Assembly (NCBI GenBank): GCA_022578965.1
Contig: MU400506.1
Location: 124,001 to 188,000 of the forward strand
Origin: Xylaria sp. FL1777
Lineage: Eukaryota; Ascomycota; Sordariomycetes; Xylariales; Xylariaceae
Length of the DNA: 64,000 nt
Direction of reading: 5' to 3'
Part shown: one piece after another, positions 23,269 through 35,283 of the stretch
Layout of the letters: every line of letters begins with the position of its first letter
Position numbering within the stretch: position 1 is the stretch's first letter
Translations under genes and position numbers: made by a program
The notes under the pieces: model-generated
The model's input: the letters and a program-made list of their open reading frames with translations, nothing else
Databases searched by the model: none
What the model was told of the DNA's origin: nothing

Positions 23269-26003
23269 TGTGGGTTAGGTGTCTGGGTCTGGGTTGATAT
23301 GTATAATATGTGTTGTATATGAGGGGTTTGTCAACACGAGGACGAAAGATAGATGGGCACGATGCGCCGGTTTTTGATTCGGCAGCAATAATCGCAAGCC
23401 GCTCTTGAAAGGGTTGCTAGTTGCTACTAGTATACCACGCACTGGTGCGCTGCGACAACAACGATGACGACCGGCGGCGACGACGACGACTCCTCAGACA
23501 GAGTGATGTTTCATTGAAGTTTCGCGACCCAGAAGAAAGAGGCAGAACCCGCTCACAGAACATATAAAACAGACCAAAACAGACCTGATTCAGCAAACCC
23601 TCCACCGACAAAGCCAACCTGCGTCTGTGCCGAACTTATAGCATCAGGCCTGGCCGCCCTGCCCCCATAGTCGTACGTCATCCGGGCTATCCGCACGCCT
23701 TGCGTTTTGGAATATGAGCCTTGGGCCTGGGGTTGTGCGAGGGTGCGAGGGCGCTCGACACTCGTCCGACCGGCAAACTCGGTCAATTGGCGTGCGTACC
23801 AGCGACAATTTTACGCGAACGTAAGTACTGTAAGCCATGTCATGTGTGGGCGCTAAAAGAGAGTCGTTTGCGCGCGGCACCATCGGAAGAGAACAGGTGT
23901 GTGGGCTTTGAGTCGTCCAAGATCGAAGCGAAGGCGCGGAAACGATTCGCTACCGCAGCAGCATGACAAAACCAGAGCGTGCCAGAAGGGGTTCCGGACT
24001 CCACTCGCTGCGCTGTAGGCTAGGTACCTGGTTAGCCGTGACATGGCGTAGGTGGCTCTGACAGCCAATGGTTCGCTTGTATCTCTCCAGTTGTGGAACC
24101 CCCTACCTCCTCAGAAGTAACCTACATACCTTACTTAGGCTTTTCTTTACCTAAGTGAGGTATTTGTATATACCTACTTCGTACCTACCGTTCGATAACC
24201 CTCTCCCTGTTTACCGCCAGCGCTGTCGCCAGCCAACCATCTGCACTTGCCCTGTAGACATCTCTAACTGCATAGGTACTTTTTTTATCGCTATTTCTGT
24301 CATTGAAGCAGGTACTGATTAATATTCGAACCCGAATGCGACGGCAGCAGTCCCATACAGTCTTGTCATCTTTAGCCGCATGCGTTCCGGTCCACACAAA
24401 GGTTGTAGTGCAGTAGATTGGTAAAACCCCCACCTGACGATAGCTACTATTACGCCAACGCTAACTGCTACACTGCGGAGAAGTGATATAATCAACCCAT
24501 CACTCTATCCGCCTTATATTTACAATCGGCCCAGTCTTTGATCTTCAAACGATGAATGATGCTATAAAAACGCCAATCGTTTGAATTGATGGAGCTATGC
24601 ACGACACTACATATATAAATTCGATGTCGGCCATCTTTTTCTGGGTACTGATATTCGGGATCGTCGACTATGCGGCTGAAGGTATATGACCTAAGTGCAG
24701 CCGCTCACGTCATGACCTGTGCAGTCAACCACCACCACCACCACCACCACCTGGCATAGAAAACCTATCTCTTTACATGTAGCAATCCTATGCAGCTGAG
24801 ATTACGTTGGGCTGTTCATATCTCGATTATGTCATACGTACCCAACCCGCCCCGATCACTATTATTCATCCCACGTGTCACAGCTGGTGAGCTATCCGAT
24901 GAGTTGAATTAGGTTCAATTTCCAACGGTGCTATATTCACTAGATTAGCATCCTGCTGCCACGTTTTTTCCTTGCTTAATACAACTAAACGACACTACAA
25001 TCTACCTAGGTAGTATAGTTGTTGGATAATCTTTAGCCAATCAACTAGTTCACCGCTTTCTCACGTTAGGCGGTGTATCGCCAGTACAGCTAGATACCTA
25101 CCTAGTTTAGGCACACAATTGAAACCTACGACCGCATTCGCAATCCCATTTTCCGTTGTATGGAAACTCTCGCAGAAAGCGTTCAATGTCTGTGTAGAAT
25201 CGCCCCTAGTCTACATTCTCAGAACAGGTATACCTTGAAGTAGTAGAACCGTACGATTACTAAGTTAAATATTCCTACAGTATTTGCTTATTTACTTTGG
25301 TTATTACTTGGATTGAAATTGTGTATGGCAGTTGAGATTACCTAAGGTAACATACTTAATTACTAGGGCTGCAACAACTATCAACTTGCCGACACTTTCC
25401 AGCCAATCAGACAGTCTTGTCTCCAAAATCAACTAATGATGTTAGCAGGGTTTTGAGCAACTATATAAATACCTAAAGGTGTGCATACAATTATTGAACT
25501 ATATTTTTGGGGGTTCTTTTGCTCGCCTTTATTTTAAGAAAATAGTTAGCAGTTTTATGGTTTGCAAAACCATAGGTTATATGCTTAATATTACCTAACA
25601 TTATAATACTTCCCATCTTCTATAAAAAAAAAAAAAATAATGAAAGAGTTAGGGAAAATGCATACAAATGTTGAAGTGTTGGTATTGTTACACGCGTTGA
25701 ACCAGCTGAACACCTTGTGCTATCCCCAGACGCATAGTTCGGTGAGACACCGGGACCGTACTGCGTTGAATTGAGACCTATTGAGACTGCCTCGCGTACG
25801 GGAAGTGAAGCTATTCAGCCCTCGCTAATCTGAGACATATGGGCGGACCACGGAGGTTAGGAAGCCCCGAACCAATTGTATATAGACTCAAGGACAGCCA
25901 CCATGCTCGGCAACAGCCCCGATGGGAGGCATGGACTTTTGCAGCCATAACAGATTATTGTATGCAGAATAGAGAGTCAACAACTCAGTTCCCAGCCCTG
26001 ACA
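23269..26003. other. Long intergenic region
   Basis: Frames at 23417-24068 on both strands are shadows without motifs. After about 24.1 kb the DNA is AT-rich with TACCTA words, a (CCA)n microsatellite at 24729-24751 and a poly-A run near 25623-25637. The end (25823 onward) is the first copy of a duplicated sequence described separately. Confidence 0.5.
24729..24751. repeat. (CCA)n microsatellite
   Basis: About eight uninterrupted ACC/CCA units in non-coding DNA. Confidence 0.85.
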
Positions 26004-26100
26004 TCAGCCCTTGTTATATGGGTAGACAATGGCCTCGGCTTGTCTAAGTCGGTCGTCGAGATTGATAATCTTCTGTTCACCCCGAAACGCCTCGAAATTT
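25823..26100. repeat. Diverged direct duplicate, copy 1
   Basis: Begins with CGCTAATCTGAGACATA, which is exact in the copy at 33427. Further matches in the same order are AGATTATTGTA, a TTATA(T/G) block and CCTCGA. Spacing differs by small indels. The right end overlaps the 3' half of the small minus-strand frame at 26004-26279. Confidence 0.7.
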
Positions 26101-26279
26101 CCCTCGTTGATGTATTGAAGCAGCTTGTCGGTGTTTCTGGGCGTGGCGTAATTTCCATTCTGTTTCTTTCGCCTACTCCTGGGAAGGAAGTAGATCGATG
26201 GCTCCGTTCTATCTGCGTAGCTTTGTGAGAAATGGTTGTCATGGATTTCTGAGGTACTCATACCGGCAGGTTCTGCCAT
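26004..26279 (-). CDS. Hypothetical 91-residue protein next to the NLR gene
   Basis: Minus-strand frame from an ATG at 26279 (MAEPAGMSTSEIHD) to a stop at 26004. The sequence is polar, with a basic patch (RSRRKKQNG) and an amphipathic C-terminal half (NTDKLLQYINEGNFEAF, LDDRLRQAEAIVY). There is no signal peptide, membrane helix or known domain. It is transcribed away from the NACHT-ankyrin gene that starts about 0.9 kb to its right. The DNA under its C-terminal half is repeated in decayed form at 33.4-33.64 kb, where the same frame has stops. It could be a small partner gene, a gene fragment left by duplication, or a chance frame. Confidence 0.35.
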   Translation of the reverse strand: MAEPAGMSTSEIHDNHFSQSYADRTEPSIYFLPRSRRKKQNGNYATPRNTDKLLQYINEGNFEAFRGEQKIINLDDRLRQAEAIVYPYNKG

Positions 26280-27182
26280 AGTCAACAAAGGAAACAATAT
26301 TACTGTTTTCTTGAATTGTGCTTGAGAAACTCGGAACTAAAAACTGCTGTCTAAGATGATGTCGTGGTACCAGATAGACAGAGACTTATCGGATAACAAT
26401 CGATCGAAAGGCACCTAGGTCACAGCCAGGTTGAGCCTCAGCCGGGAGTCGAAGAGTTCCAGGCCCGCGCCCCCTTACCCCCCCCCTTTCTTCTTCAGGT
26501 ATCGGTTGCGTACTGGCACCTTCATGGCTTGGAATAGGTCAAAACTTTAGTAATAATGTTCTTTTTGACGTATCGAAAGTGGCAGGTGTAAGACTAGTGT
26601 AACCGTCTTTAAGTATGGTCAGCTGAAAGTGACGTGGCATTGACAAGCAAACATTTTGAACCTTTCCTAAACTACCAATCATATCAAATAGATAAAACAT
26701 TGAATGTACAATAGTATTGTAGGAGTCCTAGTATAAGCCCAACCAGCCCCTGCCTTTATCTTAAGCTGTATTTCGTGCCCAGCCTTTCGTTTTCTGCTTG
26801 GGTGATGAATGGGAGTAGGATAATTCCGCCAAAAATAAATCGACAATCAAGTCATTAATAACACAGGATCGAATAATTAGAAAGGGAGTGATATGAGTTG
26901 GTATATGTGCAGAAACTCAATACGATTGAAATATAGTATCCGGAATAATAGTTTCTCGATCGACCGTGGACGTGGACGGCACGCTACTTTCCAAGCTCAC
27001 CTGGCCTCCCGTCCTTCACACCCGTGCGACTAGACTCACGATCTTCAATATTTGGATCAGGATTGCGAAGGCGGCCATCAGGACTATCAGTTTTATCCAC
27101 TTATCGTCCTGAAAGAGACCTTGCGCTACTGCGGGATACAGATCAGATACTTCGCGACAACAGAACATTATTCCACCCCAAT
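26280..27182. promoter_or_regulatory. Divergent upstream region of small ORF and NLR gene
   Basis: No long frame. A short frame starting at the ATG near 26894 could be a first NLR exon: splicing at a weak donor GTGGAC into an acceptor gactag just before 27032 would join in phase to the open frame that continues into the NLR. Pyrimidine-rich CTTACCCCCCCCC at about 26472-26487 is the only other salient feature. Confidence 0.35.
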
Positions 27183-30100
27183 ATGCATCCGAGAACGCCC
27201 GTTTCCGTCAGGCAACATAGATTTGAAACACTTAAGCGTCGATTCGTGGAACTACCAACGCCATCTCCCAAGATGCCGCCTACCAACCTTCTCTTCGAAG
27301 CCTCTCCGGAAACCAAGATGCGCAACGAACTTCTCAATGCACTGTCGCCGCACCCAGTTGGGTTGGTTCACGACCATTTATCGAATGTCCGGGTAAAGGA
27401 CTCTGGCGACTGGGTGTTTGATCTCCCCATGTACAAAGCCTGGCACGAGGTAACTCTTGACCCCCTCGTGGGCACTGAGAGCGGAGAAAACTGTCTATGG
27501 CTGCAGGGCAATCTGGGCGCCGGCAAGACCATGCTGATGTAAGACACAATCTGCTAGAAACTACTGAATACTATCTAATGATCAGAAGGAATACCATTAT
27601 CAACAAGTTACAGTCAGAGGCCGCTCGTGAATCCGGACGAGAGAACATTGTTATATACTATTACTTCGACCGAAGTGGAGGGTATACGCCCTATCAAGCG
27701 ATATGCAGCTTGTTGCGCCAAATGTGTGATGCGAAGGACATCCCTCTGCCCAAGTTCTTAGCCGAGATGGGACCCCGCGGATCTCACGTTGATACCCAAA
27801 GCACTGGTGAATATAGGGAAACAAAGGGGGTCCCCCTTGCGAATCTCATCTCAGATTTTCTAACTGTCCAGTCTTGGTTTCGGAGAGTCTACATTTCCCT
27901 CGATGGTCTAGAAGAATGTGATGATATCCTCACCTGGTTGACCATACTTTTCCGACTTCTAGCCGCTCCGAACATACGACTGGCAATCACAGCTCGCCCA
28001 GAAATGATCAAGCGTTTCACAGCACTGGGTATTGTCCATAAGGAGAGGGTGGTCCAGATCGAGGACCACAATAGTTCAGATATACGAAAATACCTTGAGG
28101 TCTTTCTCGACTCTCCAAAGTACAGCTATCTTTCAGATACAATAGGACAAGAGGCCTGCTCTGTATTTATGGACAAGATCGTAAGAAAATCTGGAATGAA
28201 GTATGTTTGTTTACTGTCTAAAATCTTCTCGATCATTCCGTATGTGAGAGCATGTTTGACCCTTTATTCAAACCAGTTTCTTATCTGCAGTCGCCCAGGC
28301 TACGCACATTAGTCAATTGACCTCACTGGCTGAGATGACAGACTATCTTGATAAACCGCCACCCGAACTATCAGAAGTCATGAATCTCATCCTATCTCAA
28401 CTCAGCCATCAGTCACCCGAGCGGTCGAGATTGGCAAGGAGTGTTTTATACTGGTTGTCCGTATCTTGTCGGCCTCTTACGCTTCGCGAACTTCAGCAAG
28501 CCGTCAGCTCCGGACCAGGAGCCAGAATCGACGACCCAAATAGACTATCCGCGCCCAGTTTGATCATGGAGGTCTGCATGGGATTCGTCCAAATAGACTC
28601 TGAAATGGATAGAATCTTCACGATGCCTTCAGCGTTGCCATTTTATTTCTATCAGTTTAGCCCCGAATTCGCAGAACAAGCGAGACAGTACGCAGCAACG
28701 ACATGTTATACACTTCTTGAGAGCGACACCCTCTCTCATGGTCCTTTTACTTCACAAGACCAGTACGAGGCGATGGAGACGAAGCTTCCATTCGGGACTT
28801 ATACATCACAAAACTGGGGCGTACACCTGGAAGACGCTGGTGCTGAAGACATGACAAAGAAAATACTGGAAAATGACTTACTCCTGGAGACGCTCAGCCA
28901 GCTTCTACACGTTAGCTTACATCCAGACGCATCGTCATCAAGACGGTTTGATAGTTACCCGAAAGGCTTTGGGAGTCGTCACTTTGCAGCTTATTTTGGA
29001 CTCACGACTGCATTCAGCAATTGGCTCACGAGGGAAGATTGGGTCGTTCCGCCTGATAGCTGGAATCGGAGCCCTTTTCAAGTTAGCTTTCGTTCTCCCG
29101 GACTGTACGAACGCCACACTTTTCTCCATTTATTGCTGGACGATCCAGAGTTCTGTTACGAACTGTTAACGGGGAGCGACCTGACTGATCCCCAATCTGA
29201 TGACGACTCCCAACCTGAAGATAACTCACAAGACGATAGCCACGTCAAGCCATTCCGCCATATATCAGTCAAGAAGCTGCCATGGACTTGGAGACTAATG
29301 ATGGAAGACAATCACGTTTATGGTTGCGAACACACCGCCATGGGGAAAAACTTCCGGAAGCTTTATGAGTTTAGCAGGGAAGAGGTGGAAGTGGTTGACA
29401 AAGATGGCAAGAGCCCGCTCCACCATTTCGCCGTGCGCTGTCCCGAGGGAATCTTTCTGGCCTTCGTCAATTTGATACTTGAAGAGACAAAAGAGAATAG
29501 TAGCTCCAGTGGCAGCAATGGTAGCTTGGACTCAGACACAGACTCAAAGAATACAAAGTCGCCACCGGTAGAAGCTGACAGCTTGGGCCGAACAGTACTG
29601 GACTATGCCTTTCGGAGAGATATTCTCTTGGGGTTTATCGTGTTAGAGAATCTCAGCTTCTCGCCGGAGAAGTTGAACAGAAGCATCGTCATCGCTGCAT
29701 CATGCGGCTATACGCGGTTGGTGGGAGAAATTTACGAAGAGATCCAGAAGTCGAAGTGGGAAGGCGAAAACCTTGGGCCCGGTCAAGCCGTCATTGAAGC
29801 TTCAAAGCGCGGATTTGCAGATATTGTGCGCTGGCTCTGCCGGATGGGAATAAATCTCAATATCCAAGATGACGAAGGCATGTCGCCTCTGCATCACGCC
29901 GCATATGGCCGCCACCTGGACACAATGCAAGTCCTACTCCTGGAGGGAGGAAACCCAAACCAACTGGACAAAACCGGCCGCTCTCCACTGTTTTGTGCAT
30001 GTGAAAGCGGCAGTGATACCATTATCACACTACTTAAGGAGAAGAGGGTTAGCGTTGCTCGGCCAAACGCTCAAGGGCAAAGCCAGCTTCATCTAGCGGC

Positions 30101-30821
30101 ACAGAAAGGCAACGTTGATGTGACACGGAGGCTGCTCAGCCAAGATGACATTGCAACTGAACTGAATTGGGCAGACCTTGAGGCTGCAGGGCCAGGAGCA
30201 CAATCACCTCTCCATATAGCGGCACGGGAAGGCCACGACGCCATCGTGAAGCTGTTGATCGAGCACGGTTTCCCTGCCAATACCTATGATTCCGATTCAC
30301 GGACACCATTGTCGTATGCAAGCGAAGGCGGACACCTTCAGAGCGTGAAGGCCCTGCTCACCAGCAAATCCTTTGTAAACGTCGATAGTATTGACCGCTA
30401 CGGGCGGACTTCGCTATCATATGCCGCGTCTCGAGGGCATACGGATATTGTGACCGCTCTTTTAGGTCTCGGCCAGGCAGATCCCAATGTCCAGGACGAC
30501 TTGGGGAAAACAGCCATGATTTATGCCGCGCAGGGTGGCCACATAGCCACAGTGGTGGTGCTAACTATATTGACGAACAACAGTTACGACATTCAGGCCG
30601 CAGCCACAACCCATTATAAAGATATATATTCGCAATACTCAGACATGCCAAAGGGAACTATTGGCGTGGACGTGAATGTGAAGGACAACGAAGGACAGTC
30701 GGCCGTGTCTTACTTGGAGCAGGAGAATAACGAGGGAAGTTCGCATCTAATTCAGTACCTGATTCAGATCTATCCAGTGATCAAGACAGAACCATCTACA
30801 GAAAAGGGCAGCGAAGACTAG
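27183..30821 (+). CDS. NACHT-ankyrin STAND protein (fungal NLR)
   Basis: Exons 27183-27538, 27586-28200 and 28277-30821 give 1171 residues in phase. Residues 1-100 or so are polar with no recognised effector domain. NACHT follows: Walker A in LQGNLGAGKTML (about 105-119), Walker B in VYISLDGLEECDD (about 220), and the arginine-finger-type ITARPE (about 252). A winged-helix-like part (LARSVLYWLSVSCRPLTLRE) starts near 377, then a linker, an Asp/Ser-rich insert, and ankyrin repeats from about 850 to 1110 (EGMSPLHHAAYG, AQSPLHIAAREGHDAIVKLL, GRTSLSYAASRGHTDIVTAL). An isolated earlier repeat reads GKSPLHHFAV. Such proteins are signal-transducing NTPases linked to non-self recognition and cell death in fungi. 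The open frame extends upstream of 27183 without an ATG, so an additional 5' exon is possible. Confidence 0.85.
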
Positions 30822-33426
30822 AGTATGTATATTTGTAGTAACTAATCGAAAATTACAATTTACCATCGCACTTGACTATATTCCCGTCGTCCTCGATTGT
30901 ATCGACAGTAGATTCCGCACATCGTTTTATTTTATTCACCGGGGCAGAAGAGGAATCTCGAGTGATGTTTGGATTTCCATTCATTTCAGAGGTAATCCAG
31001 ATTCAACGCTTATTTTGGCCCCATACTACATCCTATCCGAAGTATCCACATGGCCACCATCTCTCAAGTCTCTATGTTTATCTCATCGAAACTAGGACTC
31101 AATACCCAGTATCGTAAAATCAATGCTTGTTTGTCCCCAAATTGGAATCTCATTACCTCCTGACATCTCTTTCATAATTGTGTTAGTGTCACGTTGAAGT
31201 AGATACTAGCTCGGCTAAACTGTAAGCTAGATAAGCTTATATGCTTTGTTAGCTCTGTTTTGGCGTGTCTAGTTTATACACTTGCATACGAGAACCAGGT
31301 ATTTTCGAAGCTGTTATCGTATTGTTGGACGGCATCCTTTCACTTTCATCTTCCAACTAAATTGAAATGACAGGATGTAAAAAGAAAAATTCCATCACAG
31401 AGAGTTATATAGTGTATTATGACATCCTAATTGACATAGTACTAATGTTTCATCTATGAAAATATCACGGGATGGTATATAGGCTACAGCTGAACCCGAC
31501 CTTACTATTCACTAGATATCCTAAAGTAAGTGTGACAAATCTATTCTATTAAAACTCCCGTATCTCTATGAACTGCAGAACTAATTTTTTATTTCCAAAT
31601 TCTTTCAGAGACATTAGGAGTTGAACGTCATGATGTCCTATCTCTGTGTAATTTCTCCAGACAATCACGGCCTATATAATAGAAGAGCTGAATCAATATA
31701 TATTGTAAGATAGATATGGGTACGTGTTATACATGTACAACGAGGGAGTCAATTAGGCAAGCTGCATAGACGGTTTAAACTCCTTACGAAACACTAGCCG
31801 TCACATCGTAACATGTGCCCGATACAGAATGGGTGTCCGTGGTTCTGTACCTAGACTAGTATACGAGGCAACTAACTAAGTCTATGGTCTTGTACCGGAC
31901 CGCTCCTCCTCGGCCTTTGTAACTAAGCGAATATTGTATGCATACGCCGTGATATTTTAAGGATGACTAAAAACAGGCAAGCTAACGGCCGCGGAATTAC
32001 GGTACACTATTATAGCGCGAAACTAGACATAGGAACTGTTCATCCTTGGGTTGACAATACTAGTATATCTACAGAAACGGGACAGGGTCCGACACTATTA
32101 TAGTGTATTCAGCTAGCATCTAAGATCCTAGAAGCAGGTGATCACTGTTACCGAGAGGACGGGAGCCCTAATATATGATACATTAGATGATCGTAGGATG
32201 GACAAGCATTGTATTCGAAACATCCCATCGCGCGCGACTTGACCTAAAATGTTCTAACTATGTTCCCCTCTGCATTGAACACATCATCAGACAAACGCCA
32301 GGTATCAGCCAAAGTATTGTCCCGGACTAACGGTAAAACAAGGCCAACCCAGTAATATGTCTCTCTAATGCAAGAAGCCCAAAGAAGGAGCCAAGGGGAC
32401 TACGAAACCATACACTAGGGCACACCGGTTCCGAGCAGGACACGCATACCTGCTATAATCGGGTAGTCGAGCGGAACTAGTTCTCGGCTGTACACCGACC
32501 GGAGAACGGACTGGGAACTAGGGGCCATACACGTGTAGACCGATTCCCTCATAATAACATAATAACGGGGATAGCGTAAGTCCCTCGGCGAAATAAGAGC
32601 TAGTGTACGCCAAGAGCTGTACACGACCACACTAGTGTACCAAAGAAAAAGAAACCTCTCAGAAGTGGAGATATAACGGGACTAAGAAAGTCACTAGAGA
32701 TAATGTGGAGGTTGTCAAAAAACCTTATTTGAAAGCCATTTGAAGAAGGATGTGAGAGACCAAGCTAGCAGGCTTGGGGAGATATGAGGCATGATGTGGC
32801 TTCGAGCACGCTATGAGAACGTGGGAGTGTTACGAATTTGTGTAAGCCACTATACTACCTTTAAGAATCGGATGAACAACGATAGGGCCGAGGCCAATGC
32901 TTATTGTCGTGAATTAGGTGCACTGCTTGACCCTCACCATTACTATTGGTCAAACAAGAACGAAATAATTGTTACATATCTTCTAGATATTTCCTTCTTA
33001 CAGCTGCTTTGCCTTGCTCTAGCTCTGTGCGCTCGTGTGTGTAAGTCGATTGATACCGTGTTTCATTGAAGAGTGACTGGGATGCTCAGGTTTAACGTTG
33101 GGGTTTATATCATATCTGATGTTGCCTTCCTTTTCTAGCAGGCTGAAACGTGTCCACGCTCTGACATTCTACGGCTCAAAGAATCAGCCGAAAGCATGGC
33201 AATCAAGCTGAGTTAGAGTCTTTGTTGGGTAAGGTGTATTGCATTGCATAAGAATGGATGATGTATCCTGTGAGATTGCTATATGTTACGCAATCTACGT
33301 ACTAGGATCGTGTTGTACGAAATGTTCACACGATCTAGAAGGTTTACACGACAGCCGTGCGCCCTGAATGCTATGGATTTCAGGTTTTGATAACCGATCT
33401 AGTCTCTCAACGAGGCTATCCACCAT
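30822..33426. other. Long non-coding interval
   Basis: No supported gene. The stretch 31.9-32.7 kb has long near-open minus frames interrupted by stops and could be an old degenerate repeat, but no transposon motif is identifiable. ACACTATTATAG occurs twice (32011 and 32092). Confidence 0.4.
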
Positions 33427-33640
33427 CGCTAATCTGAGACATACTGACAACCTTCACGATTGCCGACGGCAGCTCTTGTGGTCGGACCCTTTTCGAGCGG
33501 TCAGACGGATATTTGCGCCATAGAAGATTATTGTAATTTGAGAGTATTGTCCAAACTCTTGCTCAACCCCTAGTTATAGATGTTGGTGGAGGTCGACGAA
33601 GACGCTCATCTATAGATTAGTAAACCTCGAGGTGTTAGAA
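33427..33640. repeat. Diverged direct duplicate, copy 2
   Basis: Second, more decayed copy of the 25823-26100 sequence, in the same orientation. It shares CGCTAATCTGAGACATA exactly and AGATTATTGTA further in. The frame homologous to the small minus-strand ORF contains several stops here. Confidence 0.7.
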
Positions 33641-33909
33641 CGCAGCGGGTTGAATATTCAGAAAGTTATCCATTCCGGGTATCTATCCTAGGGTAGTCAA
33701 CATGAATGGGCCGTAGAGGTATATAAAGTCCCTTTTAACACATAGCGCCGGCCTTCAAAAGTTTATATGTACATGGTGTAATTCAAAATTAAGTTGGTAT
33801 CATCGTACACCCGCCATCGGATTTCACAGCGTGAGCGATCATTTGGAATCGGTCTCCCAGATCCACCCGATACCGTTGTTCATCTATCTCGTGTCAAGTA
33901 GCGCGCGTG

Positions 33910-35283
33910 TTATCTCGATCGTGGGCCTATAACATCCATCTCATACCCCATGCTATCGTTGTCGTCGCTTCTGTCGTGGTAGCTCAACCGGACTTCTTGA
34001 GTTTGCATGATCTTGCCCGGCTCGGCAGTGGCCTCAAGGATGCTCTTGTCGCTGCCTGTGTCTCCGTGAACATCGTAGGGATATTTGGTGCCACGGCCAG
34101 TAACGGTTGTCACCACTCTGCTTGCATGGAGCGCTGAGTCTCCCCTTTTCGAGGAGATTCCTTTTGTATGGCTTCGTGCTGTACCCTTTATTACTCCAGA
34201 CTCATCCCGACGTGCCGAGCCGGATTTCTCGCCGCTGAAGTACTTAGCACCCGATGTGTGAATTTCTTTGATTAAAGCGCGGAGGACAGGGATCGATGCG
34301 GCTATAATCGTCGTAGAAGGCTCGGCTGTAAACCATATGACGAGAGTTGTCGCTTTGGCTAAGGAACAGTAAGCAATTTGATGATCCAAGCGGTTAATAT
34401 CAGTTCAAGAGCCAACTTACTGGAAAAGCTGACCTCGGCCAGACTTGGTAGAAATACGGTCCTGATGATTGCGGTAATTCCGGCTCTGGAATACGGTAAG
34501 TGACTGGTACGAGAAATTATCAGCAGACGACAAATGTCTTACATAGCACCAAAACTCATAGCTATTGCTACACCAAGTTTCTCGGCCTTCTTCATATTCA
34601 AGTCTTTCACTAGGAACCACGGTATAAGGGCGAAGGTCAAATCGACAGCAGCGGAGAAGGCTATATAGGGGTAAGCAATTGCTGTCTTCACAATTTATAT
34701 AGGGTTACACGTACCACCACCGAAGATTGCGAATTTGATATAGGTCCAGATGCTCCAGCAGGTACTCAGTGGTAGCCAAGAGTAGATGGCTGGTTCACAT
34801 TTGAAAAATGTGAAGATAATCGTAAAGAAATATACGAAATTTAAGAGGACGATCAGAACAACAACCAGCTGTCGCATCCGTCCCTCGGTGACTCGCAGTA
34901 GCGTAAACCCAAAAGATGTCTTGCTAAAATCGCTGGCCAGAGATAACACAACATTCTGAACGCCTCCGTGGATTTGCAGTTGTCTTGCAGCTGCTGGACC
35001 GATAACTGCGTTCGGGTTGGCAAATCCGAGCATGATACTACTTGTGATGAAGGCGACACCGAGGAGCAGACTGATCTGATATGCCAGGAGGCAAGGTTAG
35101 CGATAGAAGTGTGAGCGTATGCCTATTTCCACCTACAAATGCTGCTACTAAGATGTAGTCATCCCACCAAAGACCTCGACCGCGACTGATTTTGCAGTAT
35201 ACACGCAGGGACAAGAACACAGCCGCCAGGGCTGTCAACGTCCAGTTGACGGCATTCAGCACCACACCGAAGTACGATGACAT
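33910..35283 (-). CDS. Fungal rhodopsin-domain (PTH11-like) integral membrane protein
   Basis: Five exons (35283-35137, 35075-34715, 34660-34543, 34485-34421, 34358-33910) give 1140 nt and 379 residues, all junctions in phase with GT-AG introns of 54-62 bp. The order of signatures is canonical: FLSLRVYCKISRGRGLWWDD, the SKTSFGFTLLRV helix, CEPAIYSW loop cysteine, FSAAVDLTFALIPWFLV followed by LNMKKAEKLGVAIAMSFGA, AGITAIIRTVFLP, and the last helix with WFTAEPSTTIIAASIPVLRA. A long polar C-terminal tail of about 100 residues follows, rich in Ser, Lys and Asp, presumably cytosolic. No CFEM domain. It is a seven-helix membrane protein of unknown ligand. It differs from the relative at 4078-5339 in exon number and tail length, so this is not a recent tandem copy. 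Confidence 0.9.

Noticed and set aside
32160..32660. Possible transposon coding remnant on the minus strand
   Set aside because: A few longish frames separated by stops, but no transposase, integrase or reverse-transcriptase motif could be recognised.
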